Shown here piece by piece: positions 8,755 through 17,798 of a DNA stretch of 64,000 nucleotides (positions within the stretch are counted from its first letter, which is position 1; every line of letters begins with the position of its first letter). Where the stretch lies: positions 558,001 to 622,000 of the forward strand of contig JAWLGZ010000002.1 of the NCBI GenBank assembly GCA_041690635.1, given 5' to 3'. The notes beneath the pieces were generated by a model, which worked only from the letters and a program-made list of their open reading frames with translations, ran no database searches and had not been told where the DNA came from. The position numbers were made by a program, and so were the translations under genes. Source of the stretch: JAWLGZ01 sp041690635 (lineage in GTDB: Bacteria > Pseudomonadota > Gammaproteobacteria > Thiohalomonadales > Thiohalomonadaceae).

Positions 8755-8984
8755 CCCTACTCCCGGCACCCTGAGTTCTTATGTTCCGCCAGCCAAGCCG
8801 CGCTTTTCTGCTATATCTTGGTGACCCCCAACGGGATAAACACAGGGATTCGTGAGCGGGCGCGCACTCCGGGAACCAAATCTTCAGGTACCCGTCTGAG
8901 TAGTGTCGAACGCCCGCAAGTGGTGCCGCCCGGCACCCGGGAGGCTGTGCAACATGGTCCGACATCCTGACCGGTAGCCTGGGA
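8755..8984. other. Intergenic region upstream of the cyclase
   Basis: These 230 bases contain no convincing gene, terminator or repeat. The cyclase start codon lies inside a perfect 12-base palindrome (8982-8993, GGAATGCATTCC), which may be chance. Confidence 0.4.
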
Positions 8985-10478
8985 ATGCATTCCGCCAGCA
9001 ATACCGTCATCGCAAGCCAAGGTGACTTGCGTCGTGGGTGGTCACGCTATCTCCCGCACTATTTCCCGTTCGCCTACAAACTGGCCCTCGTCATCACGCT
9101 GCTGGTGACCGGCGGAATGACCCTGCTCGGGCTGGTGGTCATCCGCGACCAGCACCGTCTGCTGGAGTTGCAGATGGCCAATCTCGGCTCCACCGTCGCC
9201 ATGCAGCTGGCCGAGTCCGCGGTAGAGCCTCTCCTCGCCAATGACAAGCTGACCCTCGAATTCATCACCAACAATCTGATCCATCACGATCGCATCGTCG
9301 GTGCGGCCGTGTACACCGAGGAGGTACGGCCGGTCTTCCGCTCCGGGGCGGTTCCTGACAGCGGCGAGGTCACCAGGGCAACCGCGGGCGGTCAATTGGT
9401 GGAGTGGTCCCGCAGTGGCGAACGCCTGCCGACGCTCGTCTCCTATCTGGCGCCGGTTCGCCTGCGCAATCTCACTGCCGGCTACGCCCTGGTGACCTTC
9501 GATCGCACCTTCATGGCCGAGGCGAAACGCGAGACCTTGCAGGCGGTCGGCGGCGCCACCGTCGTGCTCATTGCCATGGGCATACTGCTCTCAATCGGAC
9601 TCAGCCGGTGGTTGATGCGGCCATTGGCGGATCTCATCCACGGCAGCCGTGCCATCTCCGAAGGCGACTACGGGTTCCGTTTCGAGGAGCGGCGCAACGA
9701 CGAGATCGGCAGTCTGATGCTGTCGCTCAACACCATGACGGAAGGATTGTTGCGTAAGGAGCAGGTGGAGCAGACCTTCTCCCGCTACCTCTCCCCCAAG
9801 ATCGCCCGCGAAGTGCTGGACAACATGCAGCGGGTACAACTCGGTGGACGGCATGTGAACGCAAGTGTCCTGTTCGCCGACATCGTCGGCTTCACGGCAC
9901 TGACCGAGACCATGCAGCCGGAGGAGGTCAGCGGGCTGCTCAATGAATACTTCACCTACATCGCGCGCGCCGCGCAGGCGACAGGCGGTTACGTCGACAA
10001 GTACATCGGCGATTGCGCCATGCTGGTGTTCGGTGTTCCCGAACCGCGCGACGAGCACCCCTTCGAAGCGATCGCCTGCGCGGTGCTGATCCAGCAGTTG
10101 GTTGATTCGATCAACATCTGGCGAGCCGAACGGGGCATGGTCACCGCCGAATTCCGCGTGGGCATCAACAGCGGCACGATGCTGGCCGGCAACATGGGTT
10201 CCGCCGATCGCATGGATTACACCGTGGTCGGCGATGCGGTCAATCTGGCGTCACGGCTGGCGCGCATCGGCGAACCCGGCGAAATCGTCATCAGCGAGGA
10301 GATGCACGCACTCCCCTCTGTGGCCGACCGGGTGGTAGCGGACCAGCGCGAATCGATCAGCCTGCGCGGCAAGAGCCTACCGGTGGCGACCTACATCGTG
10401 CGTGACCTCACCGCCGAATATCAGGAGCTCCTGCGCGAACGTTTCGCCCGGATCATGGAGTATCGAATGGAAGCATGA
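8985..10478 (+). CDS. Membrane-bound class III adenylate/guanylate cyclase with HAMP domain
   Basis: A 497-residue receptor-type cyclase making a cyclic nucleotide, probably cAMP. Order of parts: first membrane helix about 32-52, a periplasmic sensor of about 130 residues, second helix about 186-205, HAMP about 206-258, then the catalytic domain. Its first metal Asp is in FADIVGFT (about 297) and the second in KYIGDCAML. A lysine precedes YIGD and a threonine sits in DYTVVGDAVNLASRL, the class IIIb pair usually linked to ATP use. The periplasmic part is not a recognised ligand domain. It is followed by a lipoprotein gene 75 bases on, likely in the same operon. Confidence 0.92.
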   Translation: MHSASNTVIASQGDLRRGWSRYLPHYFPFAYKLALVITLLVTGGMTLLGLVVIRDQHRLLELQMANLGSTVAMQLAESAVEPLLANDKLTLEFITNNLIHHDRIVGAAVYTEEVRPVFRSGAVPDSGEVTRATAGGQLVEWSRSGERLPTLVSYLAPVRLRNLTAGYALVTFDRTFMAEAKRETLQAVGGATVVLIAMGILLSIGLSRWLMRPLADLIHGSRAISEGDYGFRFEERRNDEIGSLMLSLNTMTEGLLRKEQVEQTFSRYLSPKIAREVLDNMQRVQLGGRHVNASVLFADIVGFTALTETMQPEEVSGLLNEYFTYIARAAQATGGYVDKYIGDCAMLVFGVPEPRDEHPFEAIACAVLIQQLVDSINIWRAERGMVTAEFRVGINSGTMLAGNMGSADRMDYTVVGDAVNLASRLARIGEPGEIVISEEMHALPSVADRVVADQRESISLRGKSLPVATYIVRDLTAEYQELLRERFARIMEYRMEA

Positions 10479-10553
10479 GGAGGGTGCTGAACGGCCCTGG
10501 AACAAAACAGAACAGCCACAGAGGCAATGCTCTGTGGGAGGAGGAGCTCTCTG

Positions 10554-11666
10554 ATGATTCGACTGCGCTGGGCAATCGCCGCCCTGTTCGGACTACAGTT
10601 GGGCGGCTGTGCCTACCTGGAGACGGTAGAGGGAGACCTGAACCACAAGCTGGACGGCTGGGTGGCCCAACGCGAATACGACAAGGCGCTCGCCGTCCTC
10701 AATTATGTTCGACCTGGCCATCCCCAATACACGGAACTCATGGATCGGCGCAAGAGCATCCAGGAGGCGGCCGATGCCTACGCCACCGAGGCTGCGGAAA
10801 AAGCGGCCTCACTGGCGAGAAATGGAGAGATGGCCGAGGCACACGCGCTGTACCGGGAAGCGCTGCGTCTGACGCCGGACGACGACACGCTCCGTAACGC
10901 CTATGAGGTGTTCCGCGCGGGGCAAGCGGAACAGGTGGACCGGCTGAACCGGGAACTGCTGGTAACCCGTGCTGAATGGCTGACCAAGGCGCTGCCGCTT
11001 CACCGTGCCCTGGTGGAAACCGATCCCTACGACCTCGCCGAATCCCGATATCTTCATGAGCTCGAGAGTGAATCGCGCCAGGTCACCTCACGTCTGGTTG
11101 CTGAGGGGCGCTCCGCCCTGGAGAGGCAGGATATCAAGACCGCCTCCCTGCTCTTGCCGCTCGCGTCCCAACTCGACCCGGCCAGCGAGGTCGCCTCACT
11201 GGAGGAGTTGCGTGCCGCCCAGGCGGAGCGGAGCCGACAGGCGCGGACGGAGCAGGCCCGGGCGACTGCACGCAAACGGCGGCAGGAGGTGCAGGCCCTG
11301 AAGCTCGCCTTCGAGGAGGCGCGGGCCGAGGCGCGGCTGCGCGAGGCGCACGAGGTCGCACTGCGCCTGGTGGAACTGGATGCGGCGGATGCCGAGATCA
11401 CCCGGGTGGCGGAAGAGCTCGATCGCGTCATCCGCGAAACCGTTCAGGCGCGCCTGGATGAGGGGACCAGTCTCTACAGCCGTGGTCGCTTCGAAGAGGC
11501 GCTTGCCGTTTGGCGCGTTGCAGAAGAGCTCGACCCCGGCAATGAACAGGTCAGGGCCAACATCAAACGGGCATCACGGGTCATCAACCGCCTGGAAGAG
11601 CTGAGCAGCAAACAGCCCGGACAGGATGAGACGGAACTGTCCGCGACGAACAGGGGGCGCGAATAA
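10554..11666 (+). CDS. TPR-type lipoprotein downstream of the cyclase
   Basis: A 370-residue exported lipoprotein. The ATG at 10554 is preceded by GGAGGAG and starts MIRLRWAIAALFG with a lipobox LGGC, so the mature N terminus is the lipid-modified Cys. The rest is strongly helical, Glu/Arg/Ala-rich and repetitive, with TPR-like pairs such as AEAHALYREALRLTPDDD and FEEALAVWRVAEELDPGNE. The central ~100 residues look like a coiled coil. It may organise or sense envelope components for the adjacent cyclase, whose sensor domain faces the same compartment; this is inference from position only. Confidence 0.8.
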   Translation: MIRLRWAIAALFGLQLGGCAYLETVEGDLNHKLDGWVAQREYDKALAVLNYVRPGHPQYTELMDRRKSIQEAADAYATEAAEKAASLARNGEMAEAHALYREALRLTPDDDTLRNAYEVFRAGQAEQVDRLNRELLVTRAEWLTKALPLHRALVETDPYDLAESRYLHELESESRQVTSRLVAEGRSALERQDIKTASLLLPLASQLDPASEVASLEELRAAQAERSRQARTEQARATARKRRQEVQALKLAFEEARAEARLREAHEVALRLVELDAADAEITRVAEELDRVIRETVQARLDEGTSLYSRGRFEEALAVWRVAEELDPGNEQVRANIKRASRVINRLEELSSKQPGQDETELSATNRGRE

Positions 11667-11694
11667 CCTCGCCCAAACTCGTCAGGCGTAATCG

Positions 11695-12030
11695 TTACCC
11701 TGCGAGAACAAGGGTCAGGATCAGCAGGCCGGTCACGGCGACGGCGCCGATGACAGCCAGGCGCCGGAAGCGCCGCTGCTGGCGCTCCACCTCCCGACCC
11801 AACTCTTCCAGCTGCAGGGCGGTGATACGGAGCTGTTCGGCCAACTCCGCGATCAGGTGGGCATTCTGGGCCATGGTGGCCTTCAGCGATTCCAATTCCG
11901 ATGCCTCCGCCGCCGGGGCCTCCACCTCACCCGGCGCCCGCTTGTAGCGCTGCCACTCCGCAAAGACGCTTCCGGCCGTGGAGATAATCGGCCCCAGCGC
12001 CTTCAGTATCGGCAGCACCTGAATCGCCAT
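11695..12030 (-). CDS. Small membrane-anchored coiled-coil protein coupled to parC
   Basis: A 111-residue unknown protein. The middle is a predicted coiled coil (LKATMAQNAHLIAELAEQL and on to REVERQQRRF), followed by one C-terminal membrane helix (AVIGAVAVTGLLILTLVLAG), so the bulk probably faces the cytoplasm. Its ATG shares one base with the parC stop codon (TGATG), so translation is likely coupled. An in-frame GTG one codon earlier is also possible. No function is recognised. Confidence 0.7.
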   Translation of the reverse strand: MAIQVLPILKALGPIISTAGSVFAEWQRYKRAPGEVEAPAAEASELESLKATMAQNAHLIAELAEQLRITALQLEELGREVERQQRRFRRLAVIGAVAVTGLLILTLVLAG

Positions 12031-14282
12031 CACTTCACCTCGACGGTGGCGTTCTCCACCCGCTGGAAGCCGCGCGGCAGCTTGTTGCCCCGCCGGCCCC
12101 GCTCGCCCGTGTAGTGCTCGAGGTCCGCGGACTTCAACGTGATGTGCCGCTTGCCCGCGTGCAGTACCAGGCTCCCATCGGCAGGCAACACGGCGACGGC
12201 GATCACGAACTCCTCGCGGGTGGCAACCCGACCCGAGGGGATGGAGATGATCTTGTTCCCCTTCCCCTTGGAGAGTTGCGGCAGTTCGGCAAGCGGGAAC
12301 ACCAGCAGGCGGCCTTCAGTGGTGACGGCGGCGATCCGATCCGAATCGAGGTCGTTCACCTGCGCCGGCGGCAGCACCTTCGCCCCCATCGGCAGATTGA
12401 GCAGCGCCTTGCCGTTCCTGGTGCCGGCGATCATGTCGGCATATTTGCAGACGAAGCCGTAACCGGCATCGGAGGCGACCAGGTAGAGGTCGTCCGGGGC
12501 ACTCATCACCACCGCCATGAACTCGGCACCGGCAACCGGATTGGTACGGCCGGTCAGCGGCTCGCCCTGGCCGCGCGCCGAGGGCAGGGTATGGGCCGGC
12601 AGAGAGAAGCTGCGGCCGGTGGAGTCGAGGAAGGTGACCGGCTGATTGCTCTTGCCCGGCGCGCTGGCGCGGTACTCGTCACCCGCCTTGTAGCTGAGCG
12701 AGGCGGGATCGATGTCGTGCCCCTTGGCGGCGCGCACCCACCCCTTGGCGGAGAGCACCACCGTCACCGGTTCGCTCGGCAGCAGCGCGGTCTCGTCCAG
12801 CGCCTGTGCCGCCTCGCGCTCGACGATCGGGGAACGACGCGTGTCGCCGTAGGTCTCGGCGTCGGCCTCCAGCTCCTTGCGCACCAGCGTCTTCAACCGG
12901 CGTTCGGAGGAGAGGGTCTTCTCCAGCGCGTCGCGCTCCGCGGCCAGTTCCGACTGCTCGCCGCGGATGCGCATCTCCTCCAGCTTCGCCAGGTGGCGCA
13001 GCTTGAGTTCGAGGATCGCCTCCGCCTGCGTGTCGGTGAGGCCGAAGCGCGCCATCAGCACCGGTTTCGGCTCATCCTCGGTACGGATGATGTGAATCAC
13101 CTCGTCAATGTTGAGGAAGGCGATCAGCAGGCCATCGAGGATGTGGAGCCGCCGCTTCACCTTCTCCAGCCGGTGTTCGAGCCGGCGGCGCACGGTGGTC
13201 ACGCGGAACTCGAGCCACTCGGAGAGCATCTGTCGCAGGTTTTTCACCCGCGGCCGGCCGTCGAGGCCGATGACGTTCATGTTGACCCGGTAGCTGCGCT
13301 CCAGATCGGTGGTGGCGAACAGGTGGGCCATCAGCTGCTCCAGGTCCACCCGGTTGGAGCGCGGCACGACCACCAGCCGGGTCGGATGCTCGTGATCCGA
13401 CTCGTCGCGCAGGTCCTCCACCATCGGCAGCTTCTTCGCCTGCATCTGCCCGGCGATCTGTTCCAGCACCTTGGCGCCGGAGACCTGGTGGGGCAGCGCG
13501 GTGATCACCACCTCCCCGTCCTCCTTCTCCCAGCGGGCGCGCATACGCACCGAGCCGTGGCCGGTTTCGTACAGCTTCAGCAGGTCGCGGCGCGGGGTGA
13601 TCACCTCCGCCTCGGTGGGGTAGTCGGGCCCCTGCACGTGTTCGCAGAGGTCGGTCACGGTCGCCTTGGGGTCCTCCAGCAGGCGGATACAGGCGGAGGC
13701 CACCTCGCGCAGGTTGTGGGGGGGAATATCGGTGGCCATGCCGACGGCGATGCCGGTAGTGCCGTTCAGCAGCACATGCGGCACCCGCGCCGGCAGCACC
13801 GACGGCTCCTCCAGGGTACCGTCGAAGTTGGGCACCCAGTCCACCGTCCCCTGGGCCGCCTCGGAGAGCAGCAGTTCCGAAAAGCGTGCCAGGCGCGCCT
13901 CGGTGTAGCGCATGGCGGCGAAGGACTTGGGGTCGTCCGGTGCCCCCCAGTTGCCCTGCCCGTCCACCAGCGGGTAGCGGTAGGAGAACGGCTGCGCCAT
14001 CAGCACCATCGCCTCGTAACAGGCGGAGTCGCCGTGGGGGTGGTACTTGCCCAGCACATCGCCGACGGTGCGTGCCGACTTCTTGAACTTGGCGGTGGCC
14101 GCCAGCCCCAGTTCGGACATGGCATAGACGATGCGCCGCTGGACCGGCTTCAGCCCGTCACCGATGTGGGGCAGCGCCCGGTCCATGATGACGTACATGG
14201 AGTAGTCCAGGTACGCCTTCTCGGTGAAGGTGCGCAGCGGGAGCCGTTCGACCCCCTCATAGCTGATGTCGGTGCCGGCCAT
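12030..14282 (-). CDS. parC: DNA topoisomerase IV subunit A
   Basis: ParC cuts and rejoins DNA to separate daughter chromosomes, working with ParE (not in this window). The 750-residue length fits. Tyr126 in AAMRYTEARL is the catalytic tyrosine. The quinolone-resistance region HPHGDSACYEAM has Ser86 and Glu90, matching Ser80 and Glu84 of E. coli, the drug-sensitive state. C-terminal beta-pinwheel repeats follow (for example GYGFVCKYADMIAGTRNGKA). The C-terminal domain and absence of a GyrA box favour ParC over GyrA. Confidence 0.96.
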   Translation of the reverse strand: MAGTDISYEGVERLPLRTFTEKAYLDYSMYVIMDRALPHIGDGLKPVQRRIVYAMSELGLAATAKFKKSARTVGDVLGKYHPHGDSACYEAMVLMAQPFSYRYPLVDGQGNWGAPDDPKSFAAMRYTEARLARFSELLLSEAAQGTVDWVPNFDGTLEEPSVLPARVPHVLLNGTTGIAVGMATDIPPHNLREVASACIRLLEDPKATVTDLCEHVQGPDYPTEAEVITPRRDLLKLYETGHGSVRMRARWEKEDGEVVITALPHQVSGAKVLEQIAGQMQAKKLPMVEDLRDESDHEHPTRLVVVPRSNRVDLEQLMAHLFATTDLERSYRVNMNVIGLDGRPRVKNLRQMLSEWLEFRVTTVRRRLEHRLEKVKRRLHILDGLLIAFLNIDEVIHIIRTEDEPKPVLMARFGLTDTQAEAILELKLRHLAKLEEMRIRGEQSELAAERDALEKTLSSERRLKTLVRKELEADAETYGDTRRSPIVEREAAQALDETALLPSEPVTVVLSAKGWVRAAKGHDIDPASLSYKAGDEYRASAPGKSNQPVTFLDSTGRSFSLPAHTLPSARGQGEPLTGRTNPVAGAEFMAVVMSAPDDLYLVASDAGYGFVCKYADMIAGTRNGKALLNLPMGAKVLPPAQVNDLDSDRIAAVTTEGRLLVFPLAELPQLSKGKGNKIISIPSGRVATREEFVIAVAVLPADGSLVLHAGKRHITLKSADLEHYTGERGRRGNKLPRGFQRVENATVEVK

Positions 14283-14358
14283 CGAAGTATCCGAAGAGAA
14301 AATCAGGCGGGGATTGTACAGAAAGCCGCCACACCCGGACTACACACTGAAAATCCGA

Positions 14359-14525
14359 TCCACCGCAGAGGACGCAGAGGACTCAGAGGAACCCCCGACG
14401 AGAGCCTGATTCGGTATTCCCCCGAGCGCGGGAATCACGGAACGCCGGAGAAGACACATAGGATGTGCTCCCTGACCGGTTCGGCCACCCCTCTGCGTCC
14501 TCTGCGACCTCTGCGGTGAATATGT
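14359..14525. repeat. Dispersed inverted repeat, 'CTCTGCG' family (copy A)
   Basis: One arm reads CCGCAGAGGACGCAGAGG near 14361, and the opposite arm, rich in CCTCTGCG, lies near 14489-14517. It belongs to the same family as the elements at 20535-20702 and 51186-51630. It fills the parC upstream region, and the ~25 bases between it and parC offer little room for the promoter. Confidence 0.65.
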
Positions 14526-14528
14526 GAT

Positions 14529-14960
14529 TCAGTGTCCTGCGGCGGGGTGCGGCCTGTCGAGCAGGCCGGCGGCGTGCTGTTGGGTGCGGATGTAGAGAAG
14601 GACCTGCTCGACCTCGTCAGGGGAAAGCCCCGGCACCGGCGGCATGTCGCCGAACTGCCAGTGGTGCTGTTTGACCCCCCGGAGCATCGCCATGCGGAAG
14701 GCCACATCCGCATGGTGGTCAGGGCGATAGTACGGATGGATGAGCGGTGGCCCGTTGCCGGTTCCGTACAGGTCCGTTCCGTGGCAGGTGGCGCAGTTTT
14801 TGGCAAACAGTCGGCCGCCGCGCCGGAGATCGGCAACCACCTCCGGCGCGAACAACTCCGGATTGGCCGCCATGCGCCCCCCTTGGTCGGGCGCAAGCGC
14901 GCCCATAAGGGCGAGGGCACCGATCAGCAGCGCCACGATGGCCAAGGCGAAACGCCACAT
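14529..14960 (-). CDS. Monohaem cytochrome c
   Basis: A 143-residue protein with an N-terminal membrane segment (FALAIVALLIGALALMGAL) that is either a signal peptide or an anchor. The haem-binding motif CATCH follows, with a likely axial methionine in GDMPPVPGLS. It is a small class I cytochrome c facing the periplasm. The ATG at 14960 was chosen for the membrane start and the GGAG ribosome site. It is the last gene of the five-gene unit 17599-14529, 13 bases after the YihY gene. An electron-transfer role is certain in kind, but the partner is unknown. Confidence 0.88.
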   Translation of the reverse strand: MWRFALAIVALLIGALALMGALAPDQGGRMAANPELFAPEVVADLRRGGRLFAKNCATCHGTDLYGTGNGPPLIHPYYRPDHHADVAFRMAMLRGVKQHHWQFGDMPPVPGLSPDEVEQVLLYIRTQQHAAGLLDRPHPAAGH

Positions 14961-14973
14961 AAGAAAGCTCCGA

Positions 14974-15963
14974 TCAGCGATCGCGGCGCGCCTCGCGATC
15001 CGCAACTTGGGCTTGCCGTTCCCCCATGGGCAACGGCTCACCGGTTGTTGTATCTCTCGGGGTCTGGCGCTCCATCTCGGCATTCAGCTCGGCGCCGAGC
15101 AGCACCACGTAGGCGCTCAGGGATAGCCACAACAACAGGATGGCTACCGCGCCGAGTGCACCGTAGGTCTCAGAATAGTTGCCGAAGTTTGCCACATACC
15201 AGGAAAAGAGACCCGAAGCGACCAGCCAGAGCACCGTCGCCACGCCCGATCCCCAGGAGACCCAGTGCCAGCGGGCCGGCTCCCGGCTCGGTGCATAACG
15301 GTAAAATGCCGCCAGCGCTACCGCAAAACCCACCGCGAGAAGCGGCCAGCGCGACCACTGCACCACCGTCGAGATCGGCTCCGGCACCGCAAGCATGGCA
15401 AGCACAGCGGGGACGCCGACGATGAGCAACAGCGCGGCAATCGCCGCCACTATCAGGCCCAGCGTCAGGGCAAACGCCACCGCGTTCAACTTGAAGAAAC
15501 CCCGTTTCTCCTGTTCGTCATAGACGATATTGAGTGCGGTCATCAGCCCCTTGGTGCCCTTGGTCGAGCTCCACAGGGCGGCGAGTATGCCGAGAATCGC
15601 ACCCCAGCCCAGCGCGGACTCGGAGCTCTGCACGATACCGGTAAGCTGATCGTCCAGCACGTCGGCCGCCTGTCCCGGCAGCACACCGCGAGAGGAATCG
15701 ACCAGCTGCTGCACCTGCTGCGGATCAGCGAAGTAGCCGTAGATCGACACCATCGCGATAAGGGCCGGAAAGATGGCCAGGAACGCGTAGAAGGCCACGC
15801 CGCCGGAGACCAGCGACAGGTTGTCCCGGCTGATCTCGGTCTTGGTGCGGCTGAGGATCTGACCCCAGGCGGGTTTTGGAAACTGGGCCGGGGTGCCGGC
15901 CCCCTGGCCGGCACCCCTACCGGATGGCGCACCACCGTTTGTCGGCTCCCGCTCTCGCCTCAC
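14974..15963 (-). CDS. YihY/BrkB family inner-membrane protein (copy 2)
   Basis: A 329-residue paralogue of the protein at 1527-2417. It has a polar ~35-residue N-terminal extension and the family blocks DNLSLVSGGVAFYAFLAIFP and YGALGAVAILLLWLSLSAYV, ending LLGAELNAEMERQ. About six membrane helices are visible. The GTG start overlaps the stop of the DUF3618 gene (TGTGA), so the two are translationally coupled. Unlike copy 1 it is embedded in an envelope operon, which suggests a role in membrane or cell-wall stress. Confidence 0.9.
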   Translation of the reverse strand: MRREREPTNGGAPSGRGAGQGAGTPAQFPKPAWGQILSRTKTEISRDNLSLVSGGVAFYAFLAIFPALIAMVSIYGYFADPQQVQQLVDSSRGVLPGQAADVLDDQLTGIVQSSESALGWGAILGILAALWSSTKGTKGLMTALNIVYDEQEKRGFFKLNAVAFALTLGLIVAAIAALLLIVGVPAVLAMLAVPEPISTVVQWSRWPLLAVGFAVALAAFYRYAPSREPARWHWVSWGSGVATVLWLVASGLFSWYVANFGNYSETYGALGAVAILLLWLSLSAYVVLLGAELNAEMERQTPRDTTTGEPLPMGERQAQVADREARRDR

Positions 15964-16796
15964 AGGCCCGGCCCTCCGGGCTTGCGCGGTTCATCGGACG
16001 GTTTGGGCCGCTCACGCTCTTCGACGAACTCGACCGTCTCGACCCCGGTCAAGCGGGTGGCCTCCTCCGCCTCACGCTGCGCCTCCACCGCTCTCCAGCT
16101 CTCGTCAAGCGGCTCGGGGTGCCCTTTTCCATCACCCGCGTGCCTTACCTGCTCGGCACTCTTCTTCGCCTTCTCCTGCATGGTGGGTGAGGTGAGCAGA
16201 CTTCCTGCCAGCGCACCCAGGGCGATACCGATGCCGGCCATCATCAGCGGCTGATCCTGAATCTGCTGCATCGCTCCCCCGGCACCCTGACGGGCGGAGA
16301 AGAAGGATTCACCGGCGCGTGAACGGGCCGATTGCAGCCGGGAAGACGCTGACGACATCGCTTCCCGCATACTGCTCTTGCCACGCTCCATCGATTCGCG
16401 GGCCGACTCTCCCAACTGACCTTTCTTCTCCTTCATCGACGCGGACTTCTCCTTCATCGCCCCGGTTGAGATGCCGTGCGGCCCCTCGCGGCCGGTCAAC
16501 ATCAACCAGCCCAGCGAGATCCCCAGTAGGGCGACCGGGATCGGATTGTTCTTCACCGTCGCAGTGAAGTTCTCGGTGTATTCGCCGGTGCCGGAACGCC
16601 AACGTTCAATCATGTCATCCAGCATCGCTCCCGGCGTAAAACGCTCGGACAGTTCATTCAGGGTATGGTCCAGTTCGGACCGGGTGTGCGCGATGTGCGC
16701 CTCCAGTTCCTCGGGGGTTGCGTGGCCGTTGTAACGACGCGGCTCGACCGGTTCCCGCCTTGGCATCTCCTCACTCCTTGGCATCTCCTCGCTCAT
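15960..16796 (-). CDS. DUF3618 domain membrane protein
   Basis: A 278-residue protein. The N-terminal part (TPEELEAHIAHTRSELDHTLNELSERF) matches the DUF3618 signature. It is followed by a membrane segment (PIPVALLGISLGWLML), a long Ser/Lys/Ala helical stretch, a second hydrophobic segment (MMAGIGIALGALAGSLL) and an acidic tail. The first codons contain a short direct repeat (SEEMPR twice). The ATG overlaps the stop of the holin-family gene (ATGA). The arrangement recalls the yqjD-yqjE-yqjK genes of enterobacteria, which are linked to stationary phase. Confidence 0.85.
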   Translation of the reverse strand: MSEEMPRSEEMPRREPVEPRRYNGHATPEELEAHIAHTRSELDHTLNELSERFTPGAMLDDMIERWRSGTGEYTENFTATVKNNPIPVALLGISLGWLMLTGREGPHGISTGAMKEKSASMKEKKGQLGESARESMERGKSSMREAMSSASSRLQSARSRAGESFFSARQGAGGAMQQIQDQPLMMAGIGIALGALAGSLLTSPTMQEKAKKSAEQVRHAGDGKGHPEPLDESWRAVEAQREAEEATRLTGVETVEFVEERERPKPSDEPRKPGGPGL

Positions 16797-17188
16797 TTCA
16801 GGTGTCCTCCGATCTCTTCCTTGTCACGCCGCAGCGACCGCGTAGTCCGTTCCGGCACAAGATTGGCCGGACGCAGGCGTTTGGTTGCACTGCGCAGCAT
16901 CAGGTAGCCAATCAGCGCCAACACCGCACCGACGATAAGCGGAGCCACCCACGCCTGGGTCGTCCAAGGCGCGATGATCTCGGCGAAGACCAGTACCAGC
17001 GCCCAGAGCAGTACGAGAAAACCGCCCAGCAGGACCACCCCGGAGGTGACCAGTGACTCCATTCCGGTGCCGACCTGCGAGACCTTGTCGGAGATCTCAC
17101 TCCGTGCCAACGCCACTTCACTACGCACCAGATCGGTTGCCTCGTGGGCGAGGTCCGACAACAGTGTTCCGACAGGCTTGTGATTCAT
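16793..17188 (-). CDS. Phage holin family (YqjE-like) membrane protein
   Basis: A 131-residue protein with two adjacent membrane helices (about residues 48-70 and 80-100), an amphipathic N-terminal stretch beginning GTLLSDLAHEATDLVRSEVALAR, and a basic tail. This is the YqjE/DUF1469 pattern. Despite the family name nothing phage-like surrounds it. It lies between two other small membrane-protein genes and overlaps the following one by four bases, consistent with a chromosomal envelope operon. Confidence 0.85.
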   Translation of the reverse strand: MNHKPVGTLLSDLAHEATDLVRSEVALARSEISDKVSQVGTGMESLVTSGVVLLGGFLVLLWALVLVFAEIIAPWTTQAWVAPLIVGAVLALIGYLMLRSATKRLRPANLVPERTTRSLRRDKEEIGGHLK

Positions 17189-17206
17189 GACCGCATCTCC
17201 TTGCGA

Positions 17207-17599
17207 CTAATGAACCGTCTGTTCCGAACCCTCGCTCGACGCGCTCTGCGCGGCGCGCATCAGCAGCGAGAGCCCGAAGCCGATCGCCACCGAACCCATC
17301 AGAAAGATGGCCGGGTTCTGCCGGGCGTAGCTTTCGATATCGCCGATGAGCTCGCCGGTATCCTTGCTGCGAACCTTGGAAGCGATGTTCTCGATTCCGC
17401 TTGCCGCCTTACGGGTGTAGTCCGCAACGCCCGACTGCCCGTCATGATCGAACTGATTGGCCACCTTGTGCAGCGAGTCGGCAAAACGGTCCATCCCGTG
17501 AACCGCCGTCCGCTTCTGCTCCTCCGCGGCTATCTTGCTGCGCTCCTTCGCTTCCGAGGCGACCTTCTGAACCTCTTCCTGCGTACCCTTCTGTTCCAT
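17207..17599 (-). CDS. Small stress-type membrane protein, first gene of the envelope operon
   Basis: A 130-residue protein. A charged helical N-terminal domain (about residues 1-95, with repeated Lys/Glu and KVANQF, GIENIASKV) is followed by one membrane helix (NPAIFLMGSVAIGFGLSLLM). It resembles YqjD/ElaB-type and 'nutrient deprivation-induced' proteins, which anchor to the inner membrane through the C terminus. The ATG at 17599 has a GGAG site nine bases upstream; an ATG at 17614 is possible. It begins the unit that runs to the cytochrome at 14529. Confidence 0.75.
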   Translation of the reverse strand: MEQKGTQEEVQKVASEAKERSKIAAEEQKRTAVHGMDRFADSLHKVANQFDHDGQSGVADYTRKAASGIENIASKVRSKDTGELIGDIESYARQNPAIFLMGSVAIGFGLSLLMRAAQSASSEGSEQTVH

Positions 17600-17798
17600 G
17601 GCTCGTCTCTCCATTCCGTAGTAATCCGGCCCACGGCCGGCCCTCCACCGGAGGACAACGCTTTCTTTGAACTTAGGTGGCGACCGAAGAGGGGTGAAAT
17701 AGGCTTTCGTTATGCCCGACACGCGGTTGGAAACCTACGGGGCGACCGGAACGGCCGCCAAGAGGTGAGAGGGCGGGGGATTGCTGTCGGTGGGGCGT

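Noticed and set aside
12114..14519. Very long open frame (about 800 codons) on the strand opposite parC
   Set aside because: It is a by-product of the high GC content of parC. The sequence is His/Arg/Gly-rich, has no domain and lies antisense to a highly conserved gene.
16793..17188. Possible prophage because of a holin-family gene
   Set aside because: No phage structural, lysis or integrase genes surround it, and the family includes chromosomal YqjE-type proteins.
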